NCBI GenBank assembly: GCA_902789365.1
Contig: CADANQ010000011.1
Coordinates: 1 to 46,454, forward strand
Reading direction: 5' to 3'
Source of the DNA: an uncultured Eubacteriales bacterium
Lineage (GTDB): Bacteria; Bacillota; Clostridia; Christensenellales; Aristaeellaceae
DNA length: 46,454 bases
Shown: piece by piece, positions 1 through 8,300 of the stretch
How positions within the stretch are numbered: the first letter of the stretch is position 1
How the letters are laid out: each line of letters starts with the position of its first letter
Notes under the pieces: model-generated
What the model was told of the DNA's origin: nothing
Database searches by the model: none
The model's input: only the letters and a program-made list of their open reading frames with translations
Program-made: the position numbers and the translations under genes

Positions 1-574
1 ATGTCGAGGATTTTTTACCTCGTTGTATAGAGGCTATTTATCCTCGACAGAATTTGGCTTTCTCTCTATTCTTCTTTCTTTTCGTGAAACAACCCTGGGA
101 GAAAGTCCGCGGCTCGCGCATACGGGAGCGCTTCATGCTTTGTTTAAGAAGGCGCCGGCACCGCCGGGGCCCGGTCCGCACACCGCGGGGCGGGAACCGG
201 ATGCCGGCGCCGAAAACAAAAGCCGGGATCGGTTTCCTTTTTTCCATCCGATCAACAGCCCGAAGAGCCGGGATACGGGAAATATGCAGGTACAGATTAT
301 TTTCGCTTTTCTTCCTCTGACCCCTTATACAGCCTTACGCCTTTTCTCAAACTCGACTCTCTTATTAGGATGTTTCCTGAAGATGGGCCATAAATGCTTC
401 GTCTCAGCTGCATCGGTCCTGACTTTTCGCACCATTAAGAACTTCACCGAACTGAAACGATCAGGAAGATTAAGGGTTTCATGGCTCCTGACCGGCCGAA
501 AATTCAGTACGGAAGTACGAAAAAAGCAGTCGGACATACGTTGGTGAGAATTGAGAAAAAGCAGGGTAAGGGAA
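1..574. other. Left-edge stretch without a supportable gene
   Basis: I see no recognisable protein in any frame here. Several open frames exist, but none has a convincing ribosome binding site, domain or composition. The only clear structure is an inverted repeat, GTCGAGGAT at 3-11 and ATCCTCGAC at 40-48, with a smaller CCTC/GAGG pair inside it. It could fold into a hairpin and may be a terminator or the end of an element cut by the window edge. Confidence 0.5.
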
Positions 575-1621
575 TCACTCTGTTCTGTAATAACACGTAT
601 TCTTTCCATTGCCTTCGCGCCGGAGTTCTCCCGATTCCACGAGTTTCCGCAGCGCGCCTTCGACTGAGCTGAGACTCAGGGATGGACAGAGTTCGCGGAT
701 ATCCTGCTTGGTAAAGCGACCGATCTTATTATGCGCTGCACGTCTCACGGTCTCGATCGCCGGGAGTTTCGTTTCTACAAGCGAAAAACGATCTTCAAAA
801 TCCCTGTAAGCGGCAAGGATCGTTCCGAGCAAATACTTGATGAAGGGAACCGGATCGTCCTTTCCTTCATGCCAGCCTTCCTGTGAGGCGGAAAGAGCAT
901 CGTAATACAGATCTTTGTTCTTCGCTATCTTCGCTTCAAGGGAGATATACTTCCCAACATAGAAACCGCTTCGATACAGCAGGAGCGTCGTGAGCAGGCG
1001 GCTCATACGCCCGTTTCCGTCATTGAACGGGTGGATACAGAGAAAGTCGTGGATGAAAATCGGAATCGCGATCAGCGGTTCAAGCTCCATGTTGCCGATC
1101 ACCCGGTTGTATCCCCCACATATCCGATCAAGCGCATCCGGCGTTTCATAGGGAGCAAGCGGAGTGAACAATATCTCCGTATGCCCGTCCGGATAAGTCG
1201 CACTGATATAGTTCTGCACATTCTTCGTGCGGCCGGCAATCGGATTGTTTGTCTGGCTGTAAAGAATCTTATGGAGCTGCAGGATATAGTTTTGCGTGAT
1301 CGGAATCGCGTCAAAGCTCTCGTGGATGATATTCAACACATCCCTATAACCGGCTATCTCCTGTTCACTGCGATTCCTGGGCGTTGTCTTTTCCGCCACA
1401 AGCTGTCTGATCCGGGTATTCGTAGTCCGTATGCCTTCAATGGCGTTGGATGCCTCGGTACTCTGGACTTTTGCGATCTCAACCAGCTTTTCAAGATCTT
1501 CCGGTCTCTGTTTCAGGTACAGCTCCTGCTTGCCTGCCTCTTTGTAAATGGCGGCAATTAGGCCGAGAAGCTCCGAATCCCATTTCCATTCATTTATCAT
1601 AGTGTAGTTGAAGTTTCTCAT
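575..1621 (-). CDS. Fic family protein (AMP-transferase), class II with own inhibitory motif
   Basis: Fic enzymes transfer AMP, or sometimes another nucleotide part, from a nucleotide to a target protein hydroxyl. The 348-residue product carries the complete active-site motif HPFNDGNGRMSR at residues 197-208, with catalytic His197 and phosphate-binding Asn/Gly/Arg. An N-terminal SNAIEG at residues 58-63 fits the (S/T)xxxE(G/N) inhibitory helix, so activity is probably held back within the protein itself and no separate antitoxin gene is needed; none is adjacent. The last ~80 residues look like a winged helix, as in many DNA-binding Fic proteins. The target is unknown. The gene is monocistronic as far as visible and is preceded by palindromes at 1641-1723. 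It lies in the lower-GC island and may be acquired. Confidence 0.92.
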   Translation of the reverse strand: MRNFNYTMINEWKWDSELLGLIAAIYKEAGKQELYLKQRPEDLEKLVEIAKVQSTEASNAIEGIRTTNTRIRQLVAEKTTPRNRSEQEIAGYRDVLNIIHESFDAIPITQNYILQLHKILYSQTNNPIAGRTKNVQNYISATYPDGHTEILFTPLAPYETPDALDRICGGYNRVIGNMELEPLIAIPIFIHDFLCIHPFNDGNGRMSRLLTTLLLYRSGFYVGKYISLEAKIAKNKDLYYDALSASQEGWHEGKDDPVPFIKYLLGTILAAYRDFEDRFSLVETKLPAIETVRRAAHNKIGRFTKQDIRELCPSLSLSSVEGALRKLVESGELRREGNGKNTCYYRTE

Positions 1622-1640
1622 TTCCCTTACCCCCTGCTTA

Positions 1641-1723
1641 TTCCCTTAGATTATGCTTCAATTTAAGGGAAAAATCAAGTGGAAAAGGGGAAATCCCCTT
1701 AAACCAACTATCGAATTAAGGGG
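1641..1723 (-). promoter_or_regulatory. Paired inverted repeats upstream of the fic gene
   Basis: Two related palindromes lie 20-100 bp upstream of the fic start codon. One has arms TTCCCTTA (1641-1648) and TAAGGGAA (1664-1671). The other has CCCCTTAA (1695-1702) and TTAAGGGG (1716-1723). A short GGGGA/TCCCC palindrome at 1687-1698 sits between them. The shared CCCTTAA core on alternating strands suggests a repeated operator. Autoregulation by the Fic protein's predicted C-terminal winged helix is possible, but this is inference. Confidence 0.45.
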
Positions 1724-1828
1724 AACACTTCGACTCAGATTACACAGAAACGTGTCTGCATATTTCAGTTCATACAAATTACATGCGCGTCATATGGAAC
1801 TCCCCGGGTTATCCACACCTCCCTAAAA

Positions 1829-1864
1829 CCCGAAAACCCGCCTGAAACCTACGTTTCAGGCGGG
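1829..1864 (-). terminator. Terminator copy behind the truncated tRNA-Ser
   Basis: CCCGCCTGAAAC (1837-1848) and GTTTCAGGCGGG (1853-1864) form a 12-bp stem with a CTAC loop. On the minus strand it is followed by GGTTTTCGGGTTTT. It duplicates the hairpin behind the intact tRNA at 8940-8975. Confidence 0.6.
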
Positions 1865-1869
1865 TCGGA

Positions 1870-1925
1870 TGGCGGAGAGGGTGGGATTCGAACCCACGTG
1901 CCCTTGCAGGCAAACTGATTTCGAG
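1870..1925 (-). pseudogene. tRNA-Ser(CGA) 3'-half fragment
   Basis: Read on the minus strand, this runs from the anticodon loop through the variable arm, T-arm (GTGGG / CCCAC) and acceptor strand to the encoded CCA, matching the intact gene at 8981-9071. The variable arm is two nucleotides shorter. Upstream of CTCGAAATC the sequence no longer resembles tRNA, so the D-arm and 5' acceptor strand are missing and no functional tRNA can form. It looks like the distal product of an integration in the anticodon loop. Confidence 0.85.
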
Positions 1926-2364
1926 ATTTGCGGTTTATGTGGAACTTCACGGAAAACGGCGGATTCCGGCGGAAGCTGGCGGAACCCGAAAAGCACGTAA
2001 TTTCGGGGGTTCCGGCGGTTTTCAGGGTGCCAAAAACCCGGAAACCCAGGCGGCACCGCGGGTTCCGGGTTTTGACCGAAAAAACGGGTTTTGGCGGGAA
2101 AATTTGCACGTTGGAGAGAAAAAGGAGAGAAAAAAAGCCCGTTATTTACAGTATATGGAAATCCCGCCGCCAATGTCCACTCCCCGGGCATGTCACAAAA
2201 TCATGCGGAGCATCCGGAACTCCCGGTTCAAACATCGTTTTTTCGGAAACCGGGCGGTCCGTTTTCCGGGCAGGCAGCTCCGGACGCGTCCGGCCCGGAA
2301 ACCTTCGCGGAAACGCGGGCATCTCCCCTGCTGGCTGGCCAATACGCAAACAGGGGTGACTGTC
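1926..2364. other. Gene-free element end with G/C-rich short repeats
   Basis: I see no gene. The stretch contains CGGG/CCCG-rich short repeats, a CCAAAAACCCGGAAA stretch (also at 8708 and 8831), and two GGAGAGAAA motifs at 2113 and 2124 in the same tandem arrangement as near 3148 and 9107. These could be recombinase arm sites or relics of repeated insertion. Confidence 0.45.
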
Positions 2365-2937
2365 ATGACAGACGCAGAAATCGTTCAGATCCTGAGAACC
2401 TATCCCCCGGTGATCAGCAAGGATGTTTTCCGAAAGCTTTGCCGGATCAGCCCGTACCACGCCAGGTACCTCCTGGAATCACAGATCATACCGAGCATCA
2501 TAAAGCCCAAGTCGACGCACAAGTATGAGATACCGCTCACGGCGGTGCTCAAATACCTTGAAGACCGGGAGATCAACCCGGAACGTTACCTGATCCCCGT
2601 CGAATACAGGAAAAAGTGCTCGAAGAAGAAACTGAAAAGGCCCACCGCGCGCCAGCTTGCCGGTATGACCGACGCCAGCCTGATGGGCATGTACCGGGTT
2701 GAGGCGCTTGAATACCCCGACCTGATGACCGTCGCCCAGATATCCGAGTTCACGGGATATTCCGCGAAAACCGTATTCCGCTGGTGCCACCGGGGCCTGG
2801 TCCGCACACTGTGGAGCAGGAACCGGATGCTGGTGCCGAAATACTCGCTGCTGGAGTTTATGATCAGCCAGGAATTCCGGCAGATCTCACGCAAATCAGA
2901 ACGGCACTGGGAAATGCTGTCCAGGATCACCGAGTGA
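2365..2937 (+). CDS. Excisionase-like helix-turn-helix protein
   Basis: The 190-residue product starts at an ATG preceded by AGGGGTG. It appears to hold two helix-turn-helix regions of MerR/excisionase type: one near residues 30-70, and a clearer one near residues 130-175 containing TVAQISEFTGYSAKTVFRWC followed by a wing and a KYSLLEFM-type helix. Such proteins act as recombination directionality factors or as regulators in mobile elements. Lying 440 bp from the tRNA break, it fits a role in an integrative element, but no integrase is nearby to confirm this. A hairpin terminator follows. It could instead be a simple transcription regulator. Confidence 0.65.
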   Translation: MTDAEIVQILRTYPPVISKDVFRKLCRISPYHARYLLESQIIPSIIKPKSTHKYEIPLTAVLKYLEDREINPERYLIPVEYRKKCSKKKLKRPTARQLAGMTDASLMGMYRVEALEYPDLMTVAQISEFTGYSAKTVFRWCHRGLVRTLWSRNRMLVPKYSLLEFMISQEFRQISRKSERHWEMLSRITE

Positions 2938-3465
2938 TTCCCGGGAAATTCGCGTACTGATTTTCCCTGCCCGACGAATCTGCAAAAATAAAAACCCGGG
3001 TTCAGCCCGAGAGAACGACCGGCATCCGTACCGGCCGTTCTTTCTTTTTCCGGCAGGATGGCAATACGCGCAGATACCCGTTCCGCTCCTGAAGCAATAC
3101 CCGGTTTTGCTCACCTCACGCGTGATCCAGGCCTTCCCAGAGAATTCGGAGAGAAAAACAGGAGAGAAGAAAGACGATTCGTTTTATATCGACATATCCG
3201 AAAGCGTTGGAAATGAAGGATCCCAGGGAGGAAGTTCCACAGGATACAACTAAGATTTGATCTGTTATCACGGGATGGTTATCTCTTCCCTGTGTTTTTT
3301 CGAACTCCAAGTTCTATAATAAAAAGCATATTTGCGTTTCCGACAAAGAACATTTGAGTAGGGAATAATTTTGAGAAATTGGAGCAAAAAAGTTCCCCAA
3401 TCCAGTTATCTCAGCCCATCAATTGTCAACTTTTCGGCTGATAACACAACAAAAGTAGGAAAAGC
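2938..3465. other. Stretch without a gene between the HTH gene and the IS630 remnant
   Basis: Apart from the terminator at 3013-3049 and a tandem GGAGAGAAA pair at 3148 and 3161, I see nothing that supports a gene. The AT-rich part after about 3310 leads into the transposase remnant and may hold further decayed transposase sequence. Confidence 0.5.
3013..3049 (+). terminator. Rho-independent terminator after the HTH gene
   Basis: GAACGACCGG (3013-3022) pairs with CCGGCCGTTC (3031-3040), with one G-T pair and an 8-nt loop, followed by TTTCTTTTT. Confidence 0.8.
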
Positions 3466-3660
3466 GTGATGTTCATCAAGTTGCCCCCCTATTCGCCGGA
3501 TATGAATCCGATTGAGCAGGTTTGGCGAATCACGCGGCGAGAGAATACTCATAATGTATTCTTCGCTTCATTGTCCTCGTTGGAATCAACAGTGGATTCA
3601 GCATTTGATATATGGTCAATTCCCAATGACCAGCTGAGGACGCTTTGCAGCTTTAAGTAA
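3466..3660 (+). pseudogene. IS630-family transposase, C-terminal remnant
   Basis: The 64-residue frame contains LPPYSPDMNPIEQVWRITRR, the hallmark of the DDE domain C-terminus of IS630/Tc1-mariner transposases, including the last catalytic acidic residue in the NPIEQ segment. The N-terminal ~250 residues of a normal transposase are absent. The frame is closed upstream by TAA at 3442-3444. A neighbouring frame reads DNTTKVGKA just before the remnant and could be the preceding DN-containing strand after a frameshift, but that is weak. No terminal inverted repeats were identified. This is a dead insertion-sequence fragment inside the island. Confidence 0.85.
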
Positions 3661-4043
3661 AAAGATTAATGTCGTTTACTATAGTTCGCCGGTTTGCCAA
3701 GTATGGCAGATCGTTACAGGCTCCGGGATACCCCGCCGTGTTCCGGGCATGTGAAGGCGGAGAACGGATGAAGAGCCGCTCAGCCCGTGGGTTATCAATG
3801 ATGTATGGAGCTCTCGGGTGATCCCGGACCATGATACCGGCAGCGGCACTGCGACAACTCCCTTTGTCCGCAGGAGCGGCGGAGGCAGCCCCGTTTTCAG
3901 GGTCGAAGGCGCCATATGTTCATATCCGCTACGGTCAAGAACGATATTCTCCGGATCCGTGTATCCCTGCCGGATGAACCGTTGTTTTTGTCCGCCGCGG
4001 CCGAACAGCCCGCTCCGTTTTATCCCCGTGCTCGGGGAGTACC
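3661..4043. other. Gap between IS630 remnant and secreted-protein gene
   Basis: No gene can be supported. A minus-strand open frame crosses this stretch but lacks a recognisable domain, has no good ribosome binding site and overlaps the end of the neighbouring gene. The G/C content rises here relative to both sides, which suggests a patchwork of origins. Confidence 0.45.
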
Positions 4044-5408
4044 TCAGCGCCGGTAAAGTTCCACGTCGCAAACCTTCAAACTGTCTCTGCACACCATGAC
4101 CTGAATGATCCATTTATCCGTCAGCGCGGTGACAACGGTGCAGTCCGCAGCCAGATACGGTACATTTTCACCGGTAATGCTCCAATTCAGGTCGTCATGC
4201 TCCGGGATCAGCATTTTATCGGCAGCCCATATCCGCGCGCGATCCACATATGATTCGGACGCGTTGACATCGCTTTTTCCGTCAGCCCATTCAACGAGAA
4301 AAGAATAATCCGCAAGCCAGCGGATTCTCTCGGGAATCAAATCGCCGTCCTGAACATAACCCATTACCTGAATCTGTCCGAACAGATCCGCGTCGATCCA
4401 GTCGAAACCGATCAGGCAGCCGTCCGCGTTTTCCGATTCGGAAATCTGCTGAACATTTCCGTTGCCGTCAAGCGTATAGGACACGGAAAAGGTCAGCGGA
4501 GACACGAACCTGATATTCATGCCCAAAGGCATTTTTATCGCTTGGCTGATTATTCTCCTTGCGCAGCGTTCGGTATCGTCAAAACTCATCTTCCCGTTGT
4601 CGAATGCCTGCGCGCCTTCGGAAAAACAGATCGCGGCGATTTCCAAATCCGTGAGCTGGCGATAAGGGCGGAAGGTAAACAAATCCAGTCCGCAATGATA
4701 TAAAGGATCCAGCGCGGGCACGAAAGGAATGCCGACATTTTCGGCCTGTTCCCCGGTTATCATTCCGCGTGAAATCAGCAAACGGATCTCGGTGCTCCTT
4801 TCTCTCTCTTCGTCCGTGAGGAGCCGGCTGGCTTCGATCCCACCGCCGCGCATGCAGTTGCGGTAATTCAACGCAGCAGGATCGAAAGGCTGTCCTGCCT
4901 GGTGAAAAGCATCAATAATTGCCAGCAGCATATCGTCACTCAGGCAGCACACGGGCAAAAGCACAAACATGGTTTCGCCGTCATAGTCATCAGGGTTCAA
5001 TGCGTACACACCGACGATCACATCTGTCATCTTGTTCAATACAGATTCGCCAGTGTAGGCAATCTCGCCCTTCTCGTATTGTTCCTGCAAGTGGACAGCA
5101 CGCCGCTGTTCTCCGGCAGTCAGCCAAGGCTCCCGCATCAGATCACCGGTAGTGAACCATTCACCATCATTGGGCAGTTCCACATATTCATCGGAATTCG
5201 CCCATTCCGGCTGATAATCGCCGTAGTCAGCATAGTAGCTGGCATCGGGCAGATACGAAACGGTTGCGGCAGCTGTGTCGATTGTGTCCAGTGTGACATC
5301 AGGCACATCAATGACCGTATCCTCGGTCACAGCCAACGCAGAAACGGGAAGCATTGCCACTGCCAAAAGGAGTGCAGCAGCTTTCTTGATAAGGTGATTC
5401 ATCTTCAT
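4044..5408 (-). CDS. Secreted protein of unknown function under the two-component system
   Basis: The product is 454 residues from an ATG preceded by AAAGGAGG; an in-frame ATG 13 codons upstream has no such site. The first ~26 residues (MKMNHLIKK, then a hydrophobic run ending SALA) form a signal peptide, so it is probably exported. I recognise no domain. The mature part is acidic and has a tyrosine-rich stretch near residues 50-80. The gene starts 35 bp after the histidine-kinase stop. A near-exact copy of the response-regulator operator lies at 5467-5485, inside the kinase 3' end, so this gene is probably both read through from the kinase gene and separately induced. It may be an effector or accessory sensor of the system. 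Confidence 0.85.
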   Translation of the reverse strand: MKMNHLIKKAAALLLAVAMLPVSALAVTEDTVIDVPDVTLDTIDTAAATVSYLPDASYYADYGDYQPEWANSDEYVELPNDGEWFTTGDLMREPWLTAGEQRRAVHLQEQYEKGEIAYTGESVLNKMTDVIVGVYALNPDDYDGETMFVLLPVCCLSDDMLLAIIDAFHQAGQPFDPAALNYRNCMRGGGIEASRLLTDEERERSTEIRLLISRGMITGEQAENVGIPFVPALDPLYHCGLDLFTFRPYRQLTDLEIAAICFSEGAQAFDNGKMSFDDTERCARRIISQAIKMPLGMNIRFVSPLTFSVSYTLDGNGNVQQISESENADGCLIGFDWIDADLFGQIQVMGYVQDGDLIPERIRWLADYSFLVEWADGKSDVNASESYVDRARIWAADKMLIPEHDDLNWSITGENVPYLAADCTVVTALTDKWIIQVMVCRDSLKVCDVELYRR

Positions 5409-5443
5409 GGAATCGCCTCCTTTCGAATACAAGGATACGGATT

Positions 5444-6790
5444 TCATGTTTCAGAGTCTTCAACGGGTTGTAACTGAGTTGTAAATTGCAATCTCACGGT
5501 CGTACCACGATCAGGTTTGCTGTCAATCAAAAGATCGGCCTGATGCAGTTCAGCAATCTTTGCACACAAAGACAACCCAAGCCCAGCGCCGCCATGTTTT
5601 CTCGTGCGTGCTTTGTCGGCTTTCCAGAATGGTTCCAAAGCATGGGCTATTTGGTCTTCTGTCATACCGCGTCCATTGTCTGTCACAGAAAAACCATCCG
5701 GATGAAGTATGACCTGAACCAGCTGCTTCGTATCACTGCGGATAGCGTTATTGATCAGGTTTCGCAGCAGTTGGATCAGGAGATCTCTGTCTCCGACAAA
5801 TTCACCGTCATCACCGGAGATAAGTACATCATCATACACGGTTGCGGCTTCCTTAGCCATTTCTTTGGATGAGAAACATGTATATACGGGCTGTTCATGA
5901 TTCATCTGTGTCAAACGCATCAGATCATTATCCATCGTGGACAGACGCATGGCTTCTCGGACAATCATGTCAGACATCTTGCCGGTATGTTCAGGATTCT
6001 TCTGTATCAGCCTGGCTGCTCCCACAATCGAGGTCAGCGGTGTACGCATTTCATGAGCAAGTGCATCGATCAATTCCTGCTTCTTTTCTGTCTGATCGGC
6101 CAGTTCTTGCTCGCGCTTGTCAACGGCCTCCGCCATAGCACCAAAGGCAGATGCCAATGCACCAATTTCATCATTTCGTGGTTTGGGAAGATTGATCGTT
6201 CCGTTTCCGTCTCGCAATGCATTTGCTGAATACACCAAAGATCGTAGCGGCTTTGTCACTCCTCCGGCAATCAGAGTCGCAATCACCACAGCAAGCAACA
6301 ACCCAATGCTGCACACGATGGCTGCATAAGTCAGTTGCTGCTCATGGTCCCTGTACAGAGCTGACACATCTGAAGCAATGAACAGCACAACATTCTCGTT
6401 CAACCGGTGTGCGATATAAAGCATTTGTGTATTGGATGAAAGATATATGGACCGCGTTTTCGTGTCTGTCAATCCCGAAATGTCAGCTTCTTTCGGAAGG
6501 CTTGCTCCAAGCATAGGCTTTTGATTGTACAACAACACCAGCGAGATATCCTGCGATCCATATCGCTGCTGCATCGTCTGCGCAGCAGTCAGTGCCGAGG
6601 TATAGGTGTTCTGCCCGTTGCTTTTGATCTCGGTAATCAGCGCACGGGCAATGGCTGCCTCCTCACGCAGAGAAATCTGCTCTGTTCGGCTGACGGTTTG
6701 GTCAAAACTTTGAGTGACCATCAGATATAGTGATGTTGGCAAGATCAGAACCACCAACAGCAGCATGGCCAGCGTTATCTTTTTTCTCAT
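5444..6790 (-). CDS. Membrane sensor histidine kinase
   Basis: This is a 448-residue kinase of the HAMP/HisKA/HATPase type. A membrane segment at residues ~6-24 and a second at ~153-176 enclose an extracytoplasmic sensor region of ~125 residues. HAMP follows (~177-230), then the H-box ALAHEMRTPLTS with phospho-acceptor His246, the N-box NLINNAI (344-350), the G1 box DNGRGM (371-376) and the G2 box GAGLGLSL (401-408). All catalytic motifs are intact. Its start overlaps the response-regulator stop by 4 bp, so the pair is translationally coupled. The signal is unknown. The C-terminal codons also contain an operator-like repeat for the downstream secreted-protein gene. Confidence 0.95.
   Translation of the reverse strand: MRKKITLAMLLLVVLILPTSLYLMVTQSFDQTVSRTEQISLREEAAIARALITEIKSNGQNTYTSALTAAQTMQQRYGSQDISLVLLYNQKPMLGASLPKEADISGLTDTKTRSIYLSSNTQMLYIAHRLNENVVLFIASDVSALYRDHEQQLTYAAIVCSIGLLLAVVIATLIAGGVTKPLRSLVYSANALRDGNGTINLPKPRNDEIGALASAFGAMAEAVDKREQELADQTEKKQELIDALAHEMRTPLTSIVGAARLIQKNPEHTGKMSDMIVREAMRLSTMDNDLMRLTQMNHEQPVYTCFSSKEMAKEAATVYDDVLISGDDGEFVGDRDLLIQLLRNLINNAIRSDTKQLVQVILHPDGFSVTDNGRGMTEDQIAHALEPFWKADKARTRKHGGAGLGLSLCAKIAELHQADLLIDSKPDRGTTVRLQFTTQLQPVEDSET
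5467..5485 (-). promoter_or_regulatory. Response-regulator operator before the secreted-protein gene
   Basis: On the plus strand this reads GTTGTAACTGAGTTGTAAA, two GTTGTAA half sites 11 bp apart. It matches 18 of 19 positions of the site upstream of the response-regulator gene (7492-7510). Such tandem half sites one helical turn apart are typical for OmpR/PhoB-type regulators. It lies within the kinase coding sequence, 58 bp upstream of the secreted-protein start. A weak -10 (TGAAAT) lies at a comparable distance downstream. Confidence 0.7.
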
Positions 6791-7452
6791 GTGTCCTCCC
6801 TGAAACGATAGCCATACTTATACACTGTTTCGATCCATTCTGCACCGATTTTTCGGCGGATTCTCTGTACATGGACATCAACTGTCCGCGTCTCGCCGGT
6901 GTATTGCCATCCCCACACAGCATTCAACAAGGCTTCTCTGCTGATGGCTGTACTGTGACTCTGGATCAGCTTTGCCAGCAGATCAAACTCCATTGTTGTC
7001 AAGATAATCTCCTGATTGTCTTTCCACAAACGCCTTGATTCAAAGTCGATTCTCAGATTCTTCTTTTCCCAGATAGCATCATGAGGGCTATGCCGGTTCA
7101 ATACATTTTCGATTCGTGCGATTAGTTCCGCTGGTTCAAATGGTTTGAGCACATAGTCCTCCGCTCCCATACGCAGCCCACGGACACGATCCGGCACAGC
7201 AGTCTTGGCTGTCAAGAAGATAACCGGAATCTTCTGTTCAATCAGATATTCGCCCAAAGAAAATCCATCTTCACCAGGCATCATGATGTCAAGCAAAACA
7301 AGATCAGGTTTGTGTTCACTGATCATTTGACGAGCTACCTGTGCATTCTCCGCCTCAAACACTTCGTGACCCACCAACTGAATATGCATGGATATGATCT
7401 GACGAATCGAATCATCATCCTCAACCAACAGGATAAAAGACACAGAGTTCAC
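6787..7452 (-). CDS. OmpR/PhoB-family response regulator
   Basis: The 221-residue protein has a receiver domain (1-~118) with the acidic pocket E11-D12-D13, phospho-acceptor Asp55 in LLDIMMPG, Thr81 and Lys103. A winged-helix DNA-binding domain follows (~127-221), with the usual RTVDVHVQRIRRKIG recognition helix and YGYRF wing. It is the partner of the overlapping histidine-kinase gene. Upstream is a promoter with a tandem repeat that recurs before the secreted-protein gene downstream, so autoregulation and control of that gene are likely. The low-GC composition and island location suggest acquisition with the element. Confidence 0.96.
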   Translation of the reverse strand: MNSVSFILLVEDDDSIRQIISMHIQLVGHEVFEAENAQVARQMISEHKPDLVLLDIMMPGEDGFSLGEYLIEQKIPVIFLTAKTAVPDRVRGLRMGAEDYVLKPFEPAELIARIENVLNRHSPHDAIWEKKNLRIDFESRRLWKDNQEIILTTMEFDLLAKLIQSHSTAISREALLNAVWGWQYTGETRTVDVHVQRIRRKIGAEWIETVYKYGYRFREDT

Positions 7453-7466
7453 CTTCTTACTGCTCT

Positions 7467-7510
7467 ATTGTACCATATCACAAAGAAAAATGTTGTAACG
7501 GAGTTGTAAA
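7467..7510 (-). promoter_or_regulatory. Promoter and operator of the two-component system
   Basis: On the minus strand a -10 box TACAAT (7467-7472) lies 15 bp upstream of the ATG. There is no good -35. Instead, 19 bp upstream of the -10 sits the tandem repeat TTTACAACTCCGTTACAAC (7492-7510). An activator site in place of a -35 box is characteristic of OmpR-type class II promoters. The same repeat is found at 5467-5485. Confidence 0.7.
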
Positions 7511-7625
7511 CGAATATGACGCCAATCTTTGCTGTAGCACCACATCAAAAATATATTGTAAAAGAAAGCAAAAAACAAGCGATAGTTGCAAAACGCAGCT
7601 ACCGCTAAGCGTGATGACACAGAGA

Positions 7626-8300
7626 TTATCGGAACAACCTAGCCAGACTGTTATTCTTCTCAAAGCTGCTGATGTTGGGCACAAAGCTGGCTGTCACCAG
7701 AACGATGCCATCGCCATTGTTCCAGACACCCATCACCATACCGGTGTCGTTGCCGAGCAAAGCAATATAGATTGCAGTGGGAAGATCCACTGCCAGCGGC
7801 TGGCAAACATTCAGCAGTGAGGTAGCTGCGAGCATGTTCACGCCATGCATGGAGGACAGTACCGTAGACAGGTAAGAAGCATTAAACACACGCTGATTCA
7901 GATAAGCCTGTGCTCTCTCAGACAGATTGTCCATTTCTTCGCCAAACGTAGCCAGAAGCAGGTCTGTATCTGTAATCTGATTCCAGGATGCGATGCCGTT
8001 CCCGGAATCCTCATGGAAAGTAGCCACAATCTGTCTAATTTCTTCACTGGTGGTCATTGCATCAAGAAGAACCTGATCGCCAGACAGTTCGTGCAGCTGC
8101 ACCGCACACTCATCCAACAGGATCTGGATCATATCATCACTTGATGCAAGGCAATCTGTAACGTGAATCTCAGTAGGGCCATCTGCACCGCCGATAATGT
8201 CGGTCGAGGTTGTTTCAAATGCAGCAGGGTCAGTGCTTTCTGCCATAGCACAGGCGATGGTAAATACCATCAAAAACAGGACGGATATGAATTTACGCAT
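7626..8300 (-). CDS. Secreted protein of unknown function with an IIGGADGPT motif
   Basis: The 224-residue product starts at ATG 8300, behind GGAGG; an ATG three codons further upstream lies too close to that site. Residues 1-~20 (MRKFISVLF...ACAMA) form a signal peptide. Just after it comes TDIIGGADGPTEI, a motif I know from the membrane beta subunit of sodium-pumping decarboxylases, although the rest of this protein is not a membrane protein and does not resemble that subunit. The remainder looks mostly helical, with no recognised domain. It precedes the two-component genes on the same strand, separated by ~170 bp. A functional link is suggested only by location. No copy of the operator repeat was seen upstream. 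Confidence 0.8.
   Translation of the reverse strand: MRKFISVLFLMVFTIACAMAESTDPAAFETTSTDIIGGADGPTEIHVTDCLASSDDMIQILLDECAVQLHELSGDQVLLDAMTTSEEIRQIVATFHEDSGNGIASWNQITDTDLLLATFGEEMDNLSERAQAYLNQRVFNASYLSTVLSSMHGVNMLAATSLLNVCQPLAVDLPTAIYIALLGNDTGMVMGVWNNGDGIVLVTASFVPNISSFEKNNSLARLFR

Larger units (their letters stand above)
1781..1925. repeat. Long direct repeat, left copy (tRNA-Ser 3' half plus terminator)
   Basis: These 145 bp are repeated in the same orientation at 8892-9038 with a handful of substitutions and a 2-bp length difference. The repeat spans the region downstream of tRNA-Ser, its hairpin terminator, and the tRNA gene from its 3' end up to the anticodon loop. Similarity stops exactly at CTCGAAATC (minus strand). 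The left copy contains a perfect TTATCCACA at 1809-1817 that is changed in the right copy. Confidence 0.85.

Noticed and set aside
23-547. Possible 174-codon gene at the left edge
   Set aside because: No ribosome binding site, no domain, odd composition; competing frames on the other strand are equally poor.
1809-1817. Perfect DnaA box TTATCCACA in the tRNA-Ser repeat
   Set aside because: A single site, altered in the other repeat copy; no cluster around it, so chance is sufficient.
2365-2937. Integrase or transposase for the island
   Set aside because: The protein has helix-turn-helix regions only; no tyrosine- or serine-recombinase catalytic residues were seen here or elsewhere in the island.
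3679-4113. Possible minus-strand gene between the IS630 remnant and the secreted-protein gene
   Set aside because: Overlaps the neighbouring gene's 3' end, lacks a good start and any recognisable domain.
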